From NCBI GenBank assembly GCA_903881085.1, contig CAIRSA010000348.1:1-52450 (forward strand): DNA of 52,450 bases, given 5' to 3'. Source of the DNA: an uncultured Acidobacteriia bacterium (GTDB lineage: Bacteria; Acidobacteriota; Terriglobia; Bryobacterales; Bryobacteraceae). Made by a program: the position numbers and the translations under genes. Numbering within the stretch: the first letter of the stretch is position 1; the number at the start of each line of letters is the position of its first letter. Below, in pieces: positions 16,711-24,799 of the stretch. The notes under the pieces are model-generated. The model was not told where the DNA came from, did no database searches, and saw only the letters and a list, made by a program, of their open reading frames with translations.

Positions 16711-17928
16711 TTAGGGCACAAACAAGCGAAGTTCCACGGCATAATTGACGCTATCGCCTGGTTTCAGCTTTACCATGCCGGTGTCCCTTCCCTTCCAGAC
16801 AGGGCTGAACGGATCCGCGACGTTGAATTGAGGTTCAATCGCGACAAAGTTCTTGTCAGCGGGTGAGAAGACCTGCACTGCATTGATCTCTTTGGAAAGC
16901 CCTAACACGTGCAGGCCGTAACGGGCCGCGGGATCAATGAGCTGTATTTCCAGACGCCCCTGGTCGTCCTTGCTCAGGTCGACAAACGCGTCGTCCAGAT
17001 ACTGCGTTCCCAGCTTGAGTCCGGAGGAAACTCCCACGTCGTACGCCGAGCCCTCCACACGCTCCGACTTGCCGGTGGGAAACACGTTGTCATAGTTATC
17101 GACCAGCAGCCTCTCGCGGGCAGGAATCACGATGCGCGCCTGGGCACGGTTTCCGCTTGGAATCGTAAAGTATGGGTGCCAGCCAATTCCCAGCGGCAAC
17201 TCCTCTTCGCCAATGTTCTTAGCCGCGATGCGGATTCCGAACGAACTGTCGGTAAGAGTGGCGGTGATTAACAGCTCGATTTTCGACGGCCAGCGACCGG
17301 AGAAATCACCGGCCTGCAAAACGGCGACCGTAGTGGCATGGGTATTGTCGGCTTCCGTCCGGAAGGAGGTCATTCCAGTGGCGAGAATCATGCCATGATT
17401 GGCATGCGGCTCAGCGCCGGGTTTGGTGCCCTGCCAGTTGGCCGGCAACTTCAGTTTCTTACCCAGCACCACGGTCTCAATTTCCCGGGTTCCGGGAATC
17501 GATTTTCCACGAATGCGGTTGGCAAAGGGCACTAATAATGCGCCGCCCATTTTGAAGGATTGATTTCCAGCAAAATCGTCAGGGCCGCCATTCATCGTGT
17601 CGCGGGCGGTTTCGAGCGCTGGTGATTGGAGTAAGTTCACGATTCCCAACCCCGGAATTCGGGCGGTGATTTGAAACACGTTCATCCCTCGTCCAGGCAG
17701 CAGATCGACGCTCACAAGTTGAGGAACCGATTCGTCGGGAGACAGTTTGCGCTTCAGACGGACCACTCGCTGATCGCCAATCAGTGGGGGCATCTGCGTA
17801 GCTGAGAACGCGGGCTGATCGGCAATCTGCACAGGCTGTTCAGCTGGTTTAGAACCACAACCAGCAAACATAAAGACAAAAATCGCCGTCGCGGCCGCAG
17901 CCAATCTCAGCAGAATTCCCATAGTCAC
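16711..17928 (-). CDS. Lipoprotein aldose 1-epimerase (mutarotase) family protein
   Basis: A 405-residue galactose mutarotase-like enzyme anchored as a lipoprotein (FMFAGC near residue 24). Family features: VPFANRIRGKSI (substrate-binding Arg), HANHGMIL and GIGWHPYFTIPSG (catalytic His), LDDAFVDLS, and AIEPQFNVADPF holding the catalytic Glu. Aldose epimerases interconvert alpha and beta anomers of galactose or related sugars. Most bacterial GalM is cytosolic, so a periplasmic lipid-anchored form is notable; it may serve a pyranose released in the periplasm. It is divergent from galT over 118 bases and close to no other gene on its strand, which supports a galactose role. A role on another aldose is possible. 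Confidence 0.85.
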   Translation of the reverse strand: MTMGILLRLAAAATAIFVFMFAGCGSKPAEQPVQIADQPAFSATQMPPLIGDQRVVRLKRKLSPDESVPQLVSVDLLPGRGMNVFQITARIPGLGIVNLLQSPALETARDTMNGGPDDFAGNQSFKMGGALLVPFANRIRGKSIPGTREIETVVLGKKLKLPANWQGTKPGAEPHANHGMILATGMTSFRTEADNTHATTVAVLQAGDFSGRWPSKIELLITATLTDSSFGIRIAAKNIGEEELPLGIGWHPYFTIPSGNRAQARIVIPARERLLVDNYDNVFPTGKSERVEGSAYDVGVSSGLKLGTQYLDDAFVDLSKDDQGRLEIQLIDPAARYGLHVLGLSKEINAVQVFSPADKNFVAIEPQFNVADPFSPVWKGRDTGMVKLKPGDSVNYAVELRLFVP

Positions 17929-18046
17929 CTGCGCAACAGTATAACTCCAATTGAACCCTAACTTGTGAAGGTCGAATTACCCATTGATGCAAGGATAGTC
18001 ATTGTGGGCAAAATAACATTAGGTAATCGATGCCAGGGAGGCACAC

Positions 18047-19075
18047 ATGCTCAATTTGAATGAACATCCCCATCGCCGATGGAACCCATTGACAAGCGAA
18101 TGGGTATTGGTTTCGCCGCACCGCACGAAGCGGCCCTGGCAAGGACAAATGGAACGTGCCGCGGCTCCTGTGCAACTTGTGCACGATCCCTCGTGTTATC
18201 TCTGCCCTGGGAATCCACGCGCCGGCGGAGTTACCAATCCGGCCTACAAACAAACATTCGTATTCGAAAATGATTTTGCAGCATTACTGCCAGCAGCACC
18301 GGAGGGCCGCCGGGTAGAGGACGGACTGCTGGTGGCCGAAAGCGAATCAGGCATTTGCAGGGTCATGTGTTTTGCTCCGCGTCACGATCTGACTCTGGCG
18401 CGGATGGAACCTGGCGCCATCCGCAGCGTGGTGGAAGAATGGAAATCGCAGTACCTGGAATTGGGCGCACAAAGTGACATCGGCTACGTGCAGATCTTTG
18501 AAAACCGTGGGGAAATGATGGGGGCCAGCAATCCGCATCCACATTGCCAGATCTGGGCGTCGCATAGAATCCCCAATGAGCCGGCGAAGGAGCAGCGGGC
18601 GTTCGTGGCTCGCGCTACGTGCTTGTTGTGCGATTACGTTGCGCTTGAAGTGCGATTAGGAGAACGAGTGGTCTGCCGCAATGAGCACTTCGTAACGGTT
18701 GTACCGTACTGGGCGTTGTGGCCATTCGAGACCATGGTGCTACCACTACGCCACTATGGGGCGATGGACGAGATGACCGCCGAAGAATCCGATGCGCTGG
18801 CTGACATCCTGAAGCGCACCGTCACGCGATACGACAATCTGTTTGAGATCTCATTCCCCTATTCCATGGGCTTTCACCAGAGCCCAACCGATGGGGAGGC
18901 ACATCCGGAATGGCACTTCCACGCACACTACTACCCTCCGCTGCTGCGGTCGGCGACGGTGAAGAAGTTCATGGTGGGCTATGAAATGGTGGGTACGCCG
19001 CAGCGCGACATCACCGCGGAAGCGGCTGCGGCGCGGCTGCGTGAGATGAGCGAGCGGCATTACACAGCCGGATAG
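18047..19075 (+). CDS. galT: Galactose-1-phosphate uridylyltransferase
   Basis: A 342-residue Leloir-pathway enzyme that exchanges UMP between UDP-glucose and galactose 1-phosphate in the cytosol. Active site: SNPHPHCQIW with His164, nucleophile His166 and Gln168. Zinc ligands: Cys50 and Cys53 in CYLC, with His113 in APRH. Opening text RWNPLTSEWVLVSPHR and the closing GFHQSPTDGEAHPEWHFHAH are typical. The start follows a GGGAGG ribosome binding site. It is divergent from the lipoprotein mutarotase and 24 bases upstream of guaB. galK and galE are not in the window. Confidence 0.95.
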   Translation: MLNLNEHPHRRWNPLTSEWVLVSPHRTKRPWQGQMERAAAPVQLVHDPSCYLCPGNPRAGGVTNPAYKQTFVFENDFAALLPAAPEGRRVEDGLLVAESESGICRVMCFAPRHDLTLARMEPGAIRSVVEEWKSQYLELGAQSDIGYVQIFENRGEMMGASNPHPHCQIWASHRIPNEPAKEQRAFVARATCLLCDYVALEVRLGERVVCRNEHFVTVVPYWALWPFETMVLPLRHYGAMDEMTAEESDALADILKRTVTRYDNLFEISFPYSMGFHQSPTDGEAHPEWHFHAHYYPPLLRSATVKKFMVGYEMVGTPQRDITAEAAAARLREMSERHYTAG

Positions 19076-19099
19076 TCGTATCATGGAAGATAACCATCT

Positions 19100-20554
19100 A
19101 TGGTCCCTGAAAATATTCGAGAAGGACTCACTTTTGACGACGTGCTGCTGCAGCCAGCCCGCAGTGGCGTGATTCCGGCAAACGCAGATACCAAGACGTT
19201 TCTGACAAGGCGTATCTCGCTCAACATACCCATTGTCAGCGCAGCTATGGATACCGTGACTGAATCCCATCTGGCGATCGCGCTGGCCCAACAAGGGGGT
19301 ATTGGAATCATCCACCGCAACATGCCGGTACAACGTCAGGCCGAAGAGGTCGACAAGGTGAAGCGCAGTGAAAGCGGCATGATTGTCGACCCGGTGACGA
19401 TTGCGCCCGATAAGAAGATCTCAGATGCACTGGAGTTGATGAAGCACTACCGCATCTCTGGCGTGCCCGTCACGAAGGAAGGCAAGCTGGTCGGCATTCT
19501 GACGAACCGCGACCTGCGGTTTGAGACGCGCTTCGATCTCCCGATTTCCAACGTGATGACGAAGGACAACCTGATTACCGTCCCAGTTGGCACCACGCTC
19601 GAAGACGCCGAAGAGATTCTGCATCGGCACCGAGTGGAAAAGCTGCTTGTGGTTGACGATCAGTACATGCTCAAGGGCCTGATCACGGTCAAAGATATTC
19701 AAAAGAAACTGAAGTATCCTCTAGCGGCCAAAGATGAACAAGGCCGGCTGCGCGTAGGCGCGGCTGTTGGCTCGTCGGGCGACTTCCTGGAACGGGCGCA
19801 GGAACTGGTAAAGATGAAGGTGGATGTGCTGGCCGTCGATTCGGCGCACGGACACAGCGAGCGAGTAATGGCCGCCGTTGCCGCCATCAAACACGCGCTA
19901 CCGAATATAGATCTGATCGCGGGCAACGTGGCGACCTATGAGGCCGCGCGCGACCTGATCCGGCTTGGCGCCGATGGCATAAAGGTCGGCATCGGGCCTG
20001 GCTCCATCTGCACTACGCGCGTCGTCTCCGGCGCGGGTGTGCCCCAGATCACTGCGATCTCTGACTGTGCGAAAGCAACACGCGAGGCGGGTGTGCCGCT
20101 CATCTCAGACGGCGGCATCAAGTATTCTGGCGATGTCACCAAGGCACTCGCCGCAGGCGCCGATTGCGTGATGATCGGGAGCCTGCTGGCAGGTACTGAT
20201 GAAAGCCCGGGCGAGACGATTCTCTATCAAGGACGTACGTTCAAGAGCTATCGCGGCATGGGATCGTTAGGGGCAATGTCACAAGGCTCGAGCGACCGCT
20301 ATTCGCAGGACCCCAATGGCAAGCTCGTGCCGGAAGGTATCGAAGGCCGCGTGCCGTACAAAGGCATGCTCGCCGATCTGGTGTTTCAGTTGGTTGGCGG
20401 CGTGAAGTCAGGTATGGGCTATTGCGGATGCCAGACGATTCCGGAGTTGCAGGAGCGGGCACAGTTCCTGCGCGTGAGTCCGGCCGGTCTGCGGGAAGGT
20501 CACGTCCATGACGTGATCATCACCAAAGAAGCGCCTAACTATCGAGTGGAATAG
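19100..20554 (+). CDS. guaB: IMP dehydrogenase
   Basis: A 484-residue inosine-5'-monophosphate dehydrogenase, catalysing the NAD-dependent oxidation of IMP to XMP, the first committed step of GMP synthesis. The (beta/alpha)8 core (1-90 and 205-484) is interrupted by two CBS domains (about 92-200, SDALELMKHYRISGVPVT and VEKLLVVDDQYMLKGLIT). The catalytic loop is GPGSICTTRVV with Cys304; GGIKYSGDVTKALAAGAD and the flap YRGMGSLGAM follow. Length matches the family. It is 24 bases downstream of galT, so read-through from the galT promoter is possible, and converges on the VOC gene with a 2-base gap. Confidence 0.97.
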   Translation: MVPENIREGLTFDDVLLQPARSGVIPANADTKTFLTRRISLNIPIVSAAMDTVTESHLAIALAQQGGIGIIHRNMPVQRQAEEVDKVKRSESGMIVDPVTIAPDKKISDALELMKHYRISGVPVTKEGKLVGILTNRDLRFETRFDLPISNVMTKDNLITVPVGTTLEDAEEILHRHRVEKLLVVDDQYMLKGLITVKDIQKKLKYPLAAKDEQGRLRVGAAVGSSGDFLERAQELVKMKVDVLAVDSAHGHSERVMAAVAAIKHALPNIDLIAGNVATYEAARDLIRLGADGIKVGIGPGSICTTRVVSGAGVPQITAISDCAKATREAGVPLISDGGIKYSGDVTKALAAGADCVMIGSLLAGTDESPGETILYQGRTFKSYRGMGSLGAMSQGSSDRYSQDPNGKLVPEGIEGRVPYKGMLADLVFQLVGGVKSGMGYCGCQTIPELQERAQFLRVSPAGLREGHVHDVIITKEAPNYRVE

Positions 20555-20556
20555 CG

Positions 20557-20964
20557 TTAGCCAAGCCCGCAGTTGATTTCCCAGGGGATGCCGAAGCGAT
20601 CGACCAGCACGCCGAAACGGCTGGCCCAGAAGGTGGGTTGGAGCGGCATCCTCACTTCTCCTTTTTCAGCCAAGGCGGCAAAGATGCGTTCGGCCTCGGG
20701 CGCTTCGTCCAAATCGAGCAGAACATAAAAACCGGCGGGCGGGTGATAGTCGTTGAGCAGGGCATCCGCACCAGCGATGGAAGCCCCAAGTGCCTTGAGA
20801 GTGGCGTGGACGATTTTTTCTTGGAATTCCGGCGGGACCTGCGCGGACATCGGAGAGTTGCCGTAGGCGAGCATGGTAACGATTTCGCCTCGTAGGCATT
20901 CGGCGTAGAAGCGGAAGGCTTCCTGGCACTGGCCGTTGAAACTCAGGTGAATGGTCAGGTTCAT
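20557..20964 (-). CDS. VOC-superfamily (PhnB/glyoxalase-like) protein
   Basis: A 135-residue protein of the vicinal-oxygen-chelate fold, closest in text to PhnB-like/3-demethylubiquinone family proteins. Seen: NLTIHLSFNGQCQEAFRFYA, GNSPMSAQVPPEFQEKIVHA, and the closing WASRFGVLVDRFGIPWEINC. ATG at 20964 is the natural start; an ATG 51 bases upstream adds a basic tail with no conservation. It begins 13 bases after the stop of the Rpn-like gene and is the last gene of the GH127-to-VOC run. Substrate and metal are unknown; family members are often misannotated as glyoxalases. Confidence 0.85.
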   Translation of the reverse strand: MNLTIHLSFNGQCQEAFRFYAECLRGEIVTMLAYGNSPMSAQVPPEFQEKIVHATLKALGASIAGADALLNDYHPPAGFYVLLDLDEAPEAERIFAALAEKGEVRMPLQPTFWASRFGVLVDRFGIPWEINCGLG

Positions 20965-20977
20965 ATTGAGTGGAAAG

Positions 20978-21886
20978 CTAGGCGGCCAGCGCGGCCTGCA
21001 TTGAATCCGCCACAAGGACCTGCTTCAACCATGTCTCCAATTGACTGGCCGGAGCATCTTGAAGGAGGCATTCAGCCCAAACGGGGATAGCTCCGAACTT
21101 AGCCTGAAGTTGCACGCGGAGGGCAATGCGGAGGCCCTCGGTTTTTCCTTTCGCTTCGCCCTCGGCCTTACCTTCAGCCTTGCCCTCAGCCTTGCCCTCA
21201 GCCTTGCCCTGGGCTATGCCGAGGGCCGTGCCTTCTGCCCAAATTTCATCCCAAACCTCGCGGAGGATTTCATTGTCGCGAATATCGATTTGAATAGAAC
21301 CCATATTGTTCAACTCCATTCTGAGCCTTCCTGACAGTTCGCGCAAGCCCGATAGCAAGATCAATTGCGTAAGGACCCGCACCCGTGCCTTACCGCTTAG
21401 TGCTGATACGCGGTGCGCAATCTCAGTCAAATGCTCCATTCCACCCTTGGCGAGCATGGCCAAGGCAAGGTCTCCGGGTTCGCCGCTGCTCAGCAATTGC
21501 TCTGCGTCGAATTCGCGAATATCGATCAACCGGAAGGCTACCTGGATGTCGCCGGTGTTCAATTGCGAGAGCATACGAATCGGCGCCGCACCCACGTAGA
21601 GCACCGTCTGGCGCACGCGCCGCTTGTGTCTTTGCGCGATCAATAGACCATAGATGCCCTTGCGGTAGGCGATTTCATCGTCATTCTGGCCTTGAAACTC
21701 AAAATGGAAAATCGTGTCATCTTCCAGCAGGGCAATCAAATCGGCTCGCCATTCCATCACGCGAGGGAATTCGACATTGAGGAACTCCCGCACGCGAACG
21801 CCACCAGTCAGGATTTCGAGCAGCGACGGGTGATCGGTCTGGAACAGATCCCGCAATACTCGATCACAGGCGAAGTGCGATTTCAC
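20978..21886 (-). CDS. Rpn/PD-(D/E)XK-type nuclease family protein with GKAEG repeats
   Basis: About 302 residues. The N-terminal part reads as the Rpn/YhgA-like transposase-associated nuclease family, with a PD-(D/E)XK-type core: REFLNVEFPRVMEWRADLIALL followed by IFHFEFQGQND (Asp...Glu-x-Gln), then YRKGIYGLLI. Rpn proteins promote RecA-independent recombination in Escherichia coli and some act in phage defence. Toward the C-terminus are four to five GKAEG repeats (GKAEGKAEGKAEGKAEGEAKG, about 232-253). I start at GTG 21886, whose GTGA overlaps the TGA stop of the FAD/Fe-S gene, so the two are translationally coupled. An upstream start at 21961 is possible but less likely. Its place in a metabolic operon is unusual. 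Confidence 0.75.
   Translation of the reverse strand: MKSHFACDRVLRDLFQTDHPSLLEILTGGVRVREFLNVEFPRVMEWRADLIALLEDDTIFHFEFQGQNDDEIAYRKGIYGLLIAQRHKRRVRQTVLYVGAAPIRMLSQLNTGDIQVAFRLIDIREFDAEQLLSSGEPGDLALAMLAKGGMEHLTEIAHRVSALSGKARVRVLTQLILLSGLRELSGRLRMELNNMGSIQIDIRDNEILREVWDEIWAEGTALGIAQGKAEGKAEGKAEGKAEGEAKGKTEGLRIALRVQLQAKFGAIPVWAECLLQDAPASQLETWLKQVLVADSMQAALAA
21159..21218 (-). repeat. 12-bp tandem repeats encoding GKAE units
   Basis: Five 12-base units lie in a row (21159-21170, 21171-21182, 21183-21194, 21195-21206, 21207-21218). The third and fourth are identical (CCCTCAGCCTTG) and the others differ by 1-4 bases. In-frame 12-base repeats can gain or lose four residues by slippage without breaking the frame. 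Confidence 0.9.
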
Positions 21887-24774
21887 GGCAGCAGACTCCG
21901 GATCAGGATCGCAGGGTGAACCGCGTTGGTTCCCGTCAGTTCCACCACTTGATGGCGGCACGATGTGCCAGTGGCAACCACGATATCGCTGGGAGCCTTG
22001 TCTTTCACCGCGGGAATCAGCTTGCGATTGGCGATTGCCAGCGACACATCGTAATGCTTCTTGTCATAGCCGAACGAACCGGCCATGCCGCAGCAGCCAG
22101 CATCCAGATCGACCACCGAGGCCAGCGGAATGCGTGCCAGCAGCGAGGAGGTCGCATGCAACATTCCCATCGATTTCTGGTGGCAATGTCCATGCAGCAG
22201 CACGCGCCCGGAGAAGCCCTGAATCGGCAGATCGAGATTCGCGGCGAATTCATCGAACAGGATGCAGGCGGAGGCGACCACACGGGCGCGCTTCTGCGCC
22301 TCGCCACGCAGCAGCGAAGGTGCGTCCTCTTTGATGGCTGAAAGACAACTCGGCTCGCAGAATAGAATCTTCTCGCCTCGCGCAGCCTTGTGATACAGTC
22401 CCTCGACGACGATGGCCGCCTGCACGCGCGCTGCATCCAAAAGCCCTTGCGAGATCAGCGGACGGCCGCAGCAACCGGGCTTGACGACGTCCACCGTCCA
22501 GCCGCAGCGTTCCAGAATCTCCACGGCGGCGATGCCAATCTCTGGATCATAGTGGTTGGTAAACGTGTCGTTGAACAGGTTCACCACTTGTCCACCCGCC
22601 GCAGGGGCGGTACGGCCTTTCACCCACTTCTCAAATGTTCTGCTCTTCCATCGTGGCAGCGTGCGGCGCGGATCCACACCGGCCACTCGCTCATTGAGCC
22701 ATCGGCCGGCCCCGGTGGTTTGCAGCCAATTCGCGATAGGCGCAAAACGGCTTGCCCATTTCGAAACGGTGTGGACATTGCCCAAGGCGCGCGCCTTTAA
22801 CGGGGTGCCATGCCGCTCATGGTACCCGGAAAGAAACTCACTCTTGAAACGAGCCATATCGACACCCACCGGGCATTCTGCTTTGCAGGCGCGGCATTCC
22901 AGGCATAGATCCAGCACGTCCATCACACCACTGTCGTTGAGACCCGCATCGGCCAGGCGGCCGGACATGGCCATCCGCAGCACATTTGCGCGGCCGCGCG
23001 TGGTTTGCGCTTCATCGCGAGTCACCATGTACGAGGGACACATCGTACCCGAAAGTTTCTTTCGGCAGGCGCCTACGCCGCTGCACATTTCCACCGCGCC
23101 GGCCATGCCGCCGTATTCGCTGAAATCGAAAAACGTCGGCGGGTTCGCCGTTTTGTAGTCCGAGCCGAAGCGAAGGTTGCTCGTCAGCGGCGGCGAGTCC
23201 ACAATCTTACCCGGGTTCAGAATGCCCAGCGGATCGAAGGTCTGCTTGATCTGTCGGAACGCATCGTAGAGCAATGGGCCGAACATCTTTTCCATGAACG
23301 GACTTCGCAGATAGCCGTCGCCATGCTCCCCGGAGAGCGCACCTCCGAATTTCAGAACCAGATCGGCTACGTCATTTGCGATGGCTTCGAACTTCTGGAT
23401 GCCCTCCGCTGTTTTGAGGTTGATCACAGGCCGCACATGCAGGCAGCCAACCGATGCGTGCGCGTAGATACCTGCTGTTGTTCCGTGCTTGTGAATGATC
23501 TTCAGAAACTGTTCGATGTAGTCGCGCAACTTCTCTGGGTCGACGGCCGTGTCCTCTACAAACGATACCGATTTGGCATCTTCCTTCATCGCCATCGACA
23601 GGCCGAGCGATGCCTCGCGCAGGCTCCAGATGCGCTGCTGCGCGGCAGGGTCGGTCTCCGTGCGGTAGGCATATCCATAGCCGTGCTCGCGCAGATCGGC
23701 TTCCAGCGCGGCCAACCGGGGCGGGAGCTTTTCCTTCTGATCGGCGTAGAATTCAATGCACAGCGTGGAGGCAGGGTCGCCGTCAATGTACTTGGTGCGA
23801 ATGCGGTCGAGCGCGACATTCTGGCGTGTATGATCGAGAATGGATTTATCCATTACCTCCACCGCCGAAGGATCGTGCTTCAAGATGAGAGGAATTGCGG
23901 CGAGCGAATCGAGCAGATCGGAAAACATCACGACCATTACGGCTTTGGCTTTGGGCAACAGCACCAGTTGCAATTTGGCCTCAAGCACAATACCCAAAGT
24001 CCCTTCGGATCCAACCATCATCTTCGCGAGATTGACCGGCTTTTCCTGATCGGTGAACTCGTTCAGATTGTAGCCGCCCACGCGGCGCATGACCTTCGGA
24101 AACCGGAAGTCAATTTCGGCAGCGTGCTGATTCGCCAGGCCAAGCACTTTTTTGTAACAGGCGGCTTCGAGCGAATCGTCCACGGGGACATCGGCGCGAT
24201 CGATCTCCCGGAATTCGACGACGCTTCCATCGGTGAGCGCAACTGTCTGTTCCAGCACATGATCGATCGTCTTGCCGTAAATCACGCTGCGCGCGCCGCT
24301 GGAATTGTTGGCCATCATGCCGCCAATCGTCGCGCGGCTGGCGGTGGAGATGTCAGGAGCAAAACGGAGACCCAACGGAGCCAGTTGGGCATTCAGTTCA
24401 TCAAGCACAATGCCCGGCTGCACGCGCACCCAACGCTCCTGTGCATTGGCATCGATGACCTGATTGAAATACTTGGAAGTATCGAGCAGCAGCCCCGGAC
24501 CGATGGCCTGGCCGCCTTGCGAGGTGCCGCCCCCACGCATGGTGATGGGGCAGCGGTAGTGGCGGCAGATCTCGATTGCGGCGAGGATGTCTTCGCGGCT
24601 GCGGACGATCACAACGCCCAGCGGATGCTGCTGGTACACGCTGGCGTCTGTCGAGTACAGCGCGCGGTGGACAACGTCAAAATGGACTTCGCCTTCGATG
24701 CGCGATTCCAGCTCGCGCTGAAACGCACTCATATCCACCCCGGCGGAAGCGGGCGATAGTTGCACCAGACTCAT
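21883..24774 (-). CDS. FAD-linked oxidase fused to Fe-S/CCG domains (D-2-hydroxyacid dehydrogenase, YdiJ-like)
   Basis: A 963-residue multidomain respiratory-type dehydrogenase. Residues about 45-260 are a GlcD/FAD-binding-4 domain (PITMRGGGTSQGGQAIGPGL, the FAD pyrophosphate loop; TIGGMMANNSSGARSVIYGK). Residues about 275-530 are the FAD-oxidase C-terminal domain, ending GEHGDGYLR...DPLGILNPGKI. Two Fe-S motifs follow: Cys564, Cys570, Cys579 (CSGVGACRK...MCP) and CxxCxxCxxxC at Cys624, 627, 630, 634. The C-terminus has two CCG domains (Cys768/769 and Cys894/895). The same three modules are separate GlcD, GlcE/F subunits in glycolate oxidase; YdiJ-like fusions oxidise D-lactate or D-2-hydroxyglutarate. 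Context with malate synthase and a glyoxylate aminotransferase favours glycolate or a related acid. Confidence 0.93.
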   Translation of the reverse strand: MSLVQLSPASAGVDMSAFQRELESRIEGEVHFDVVHRALYSTDASVYQQHPLGVVIVRSREDILAAIEICRHYRCPITMRGGGTSQGGQAIGPGLLLDTSKYFNQVIDANAQERWVRVQPGIVLDELNAQLAPLGLRFAPDISTASRATIGGMMANNSSGARSVIYGKTIDHVLEQTVALTDGSVVEFREIDRADVPVDDSLEAACYKKVLGLANQHAAEIDFRFPKVMRRVGGYNLNEFTDQEKPVNLAKMMVGSEGTLGIVLEAKLQLVLLPKAKAVMVVMFSDLLDSLAAIPLILKHDPSAVEVMDKSILDHTRQNVALDRIRTKYIDGDPASTLCIEFYADQKEKLPPRLAALEADLREHGYGYAYRTETDPAAQQRIWSLREASLGLSMAMKEDAKSVSFVEDTAVDPEKLRDYIEQFLKIIHKHGTTAGIYAHASVGCLHVRPVINLKTAEGIQKFEAIANDVADLVLKFGGALSGEHGDGYLRSPFMEKMFGPLLYDAFRQIKQTFDPLGILNPGKIVDSPPLTSNLRFGSDYKTANPPTFFDFSEYGGMAGAVEMCSGVGACRKKLSGTMCPSYMVTRDEAQTTRGRANVLRMAMSGRLADAGLNDSGVMDVLDLCLECRACKAECPVGVDMARFKSEFLSGYHERHGTPLKARALGNVHTVSKWASRFAPIANWLQTTGAGRWLNERVAGVDPRRTLPRWKSRTFEKWVKGRTAPAAGGQVVNLFNDTFTNHYDPEIGIAAVEILERCGWTVDVVKPGCCGRPLISQGLLDAARVQAAIVVEGLYHKAARGEKILFCEPSCLSAIKEDAPSLLRGEAQKRARVVASACILFDEFAANLDLPIQGFSGRVLLHGHCHQKSMGMLHATSSLLARIPLASVVDLDAGCCGMAGSFGYDKKHYDVSLAIANRKLIPAVKDKAPSDIVVATGTSCRHQVVELTGTNAVHPAILIRSLLP

Positions 24775-24799
24775 ACTTCCAATGTACTCTTGATTGGGG

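Noticed and set aside
23005..24759. A 584-codon plus-strand open frame
   Set aside because: Antisense to the well-supported FAD/Fe-S gene; no domain words.
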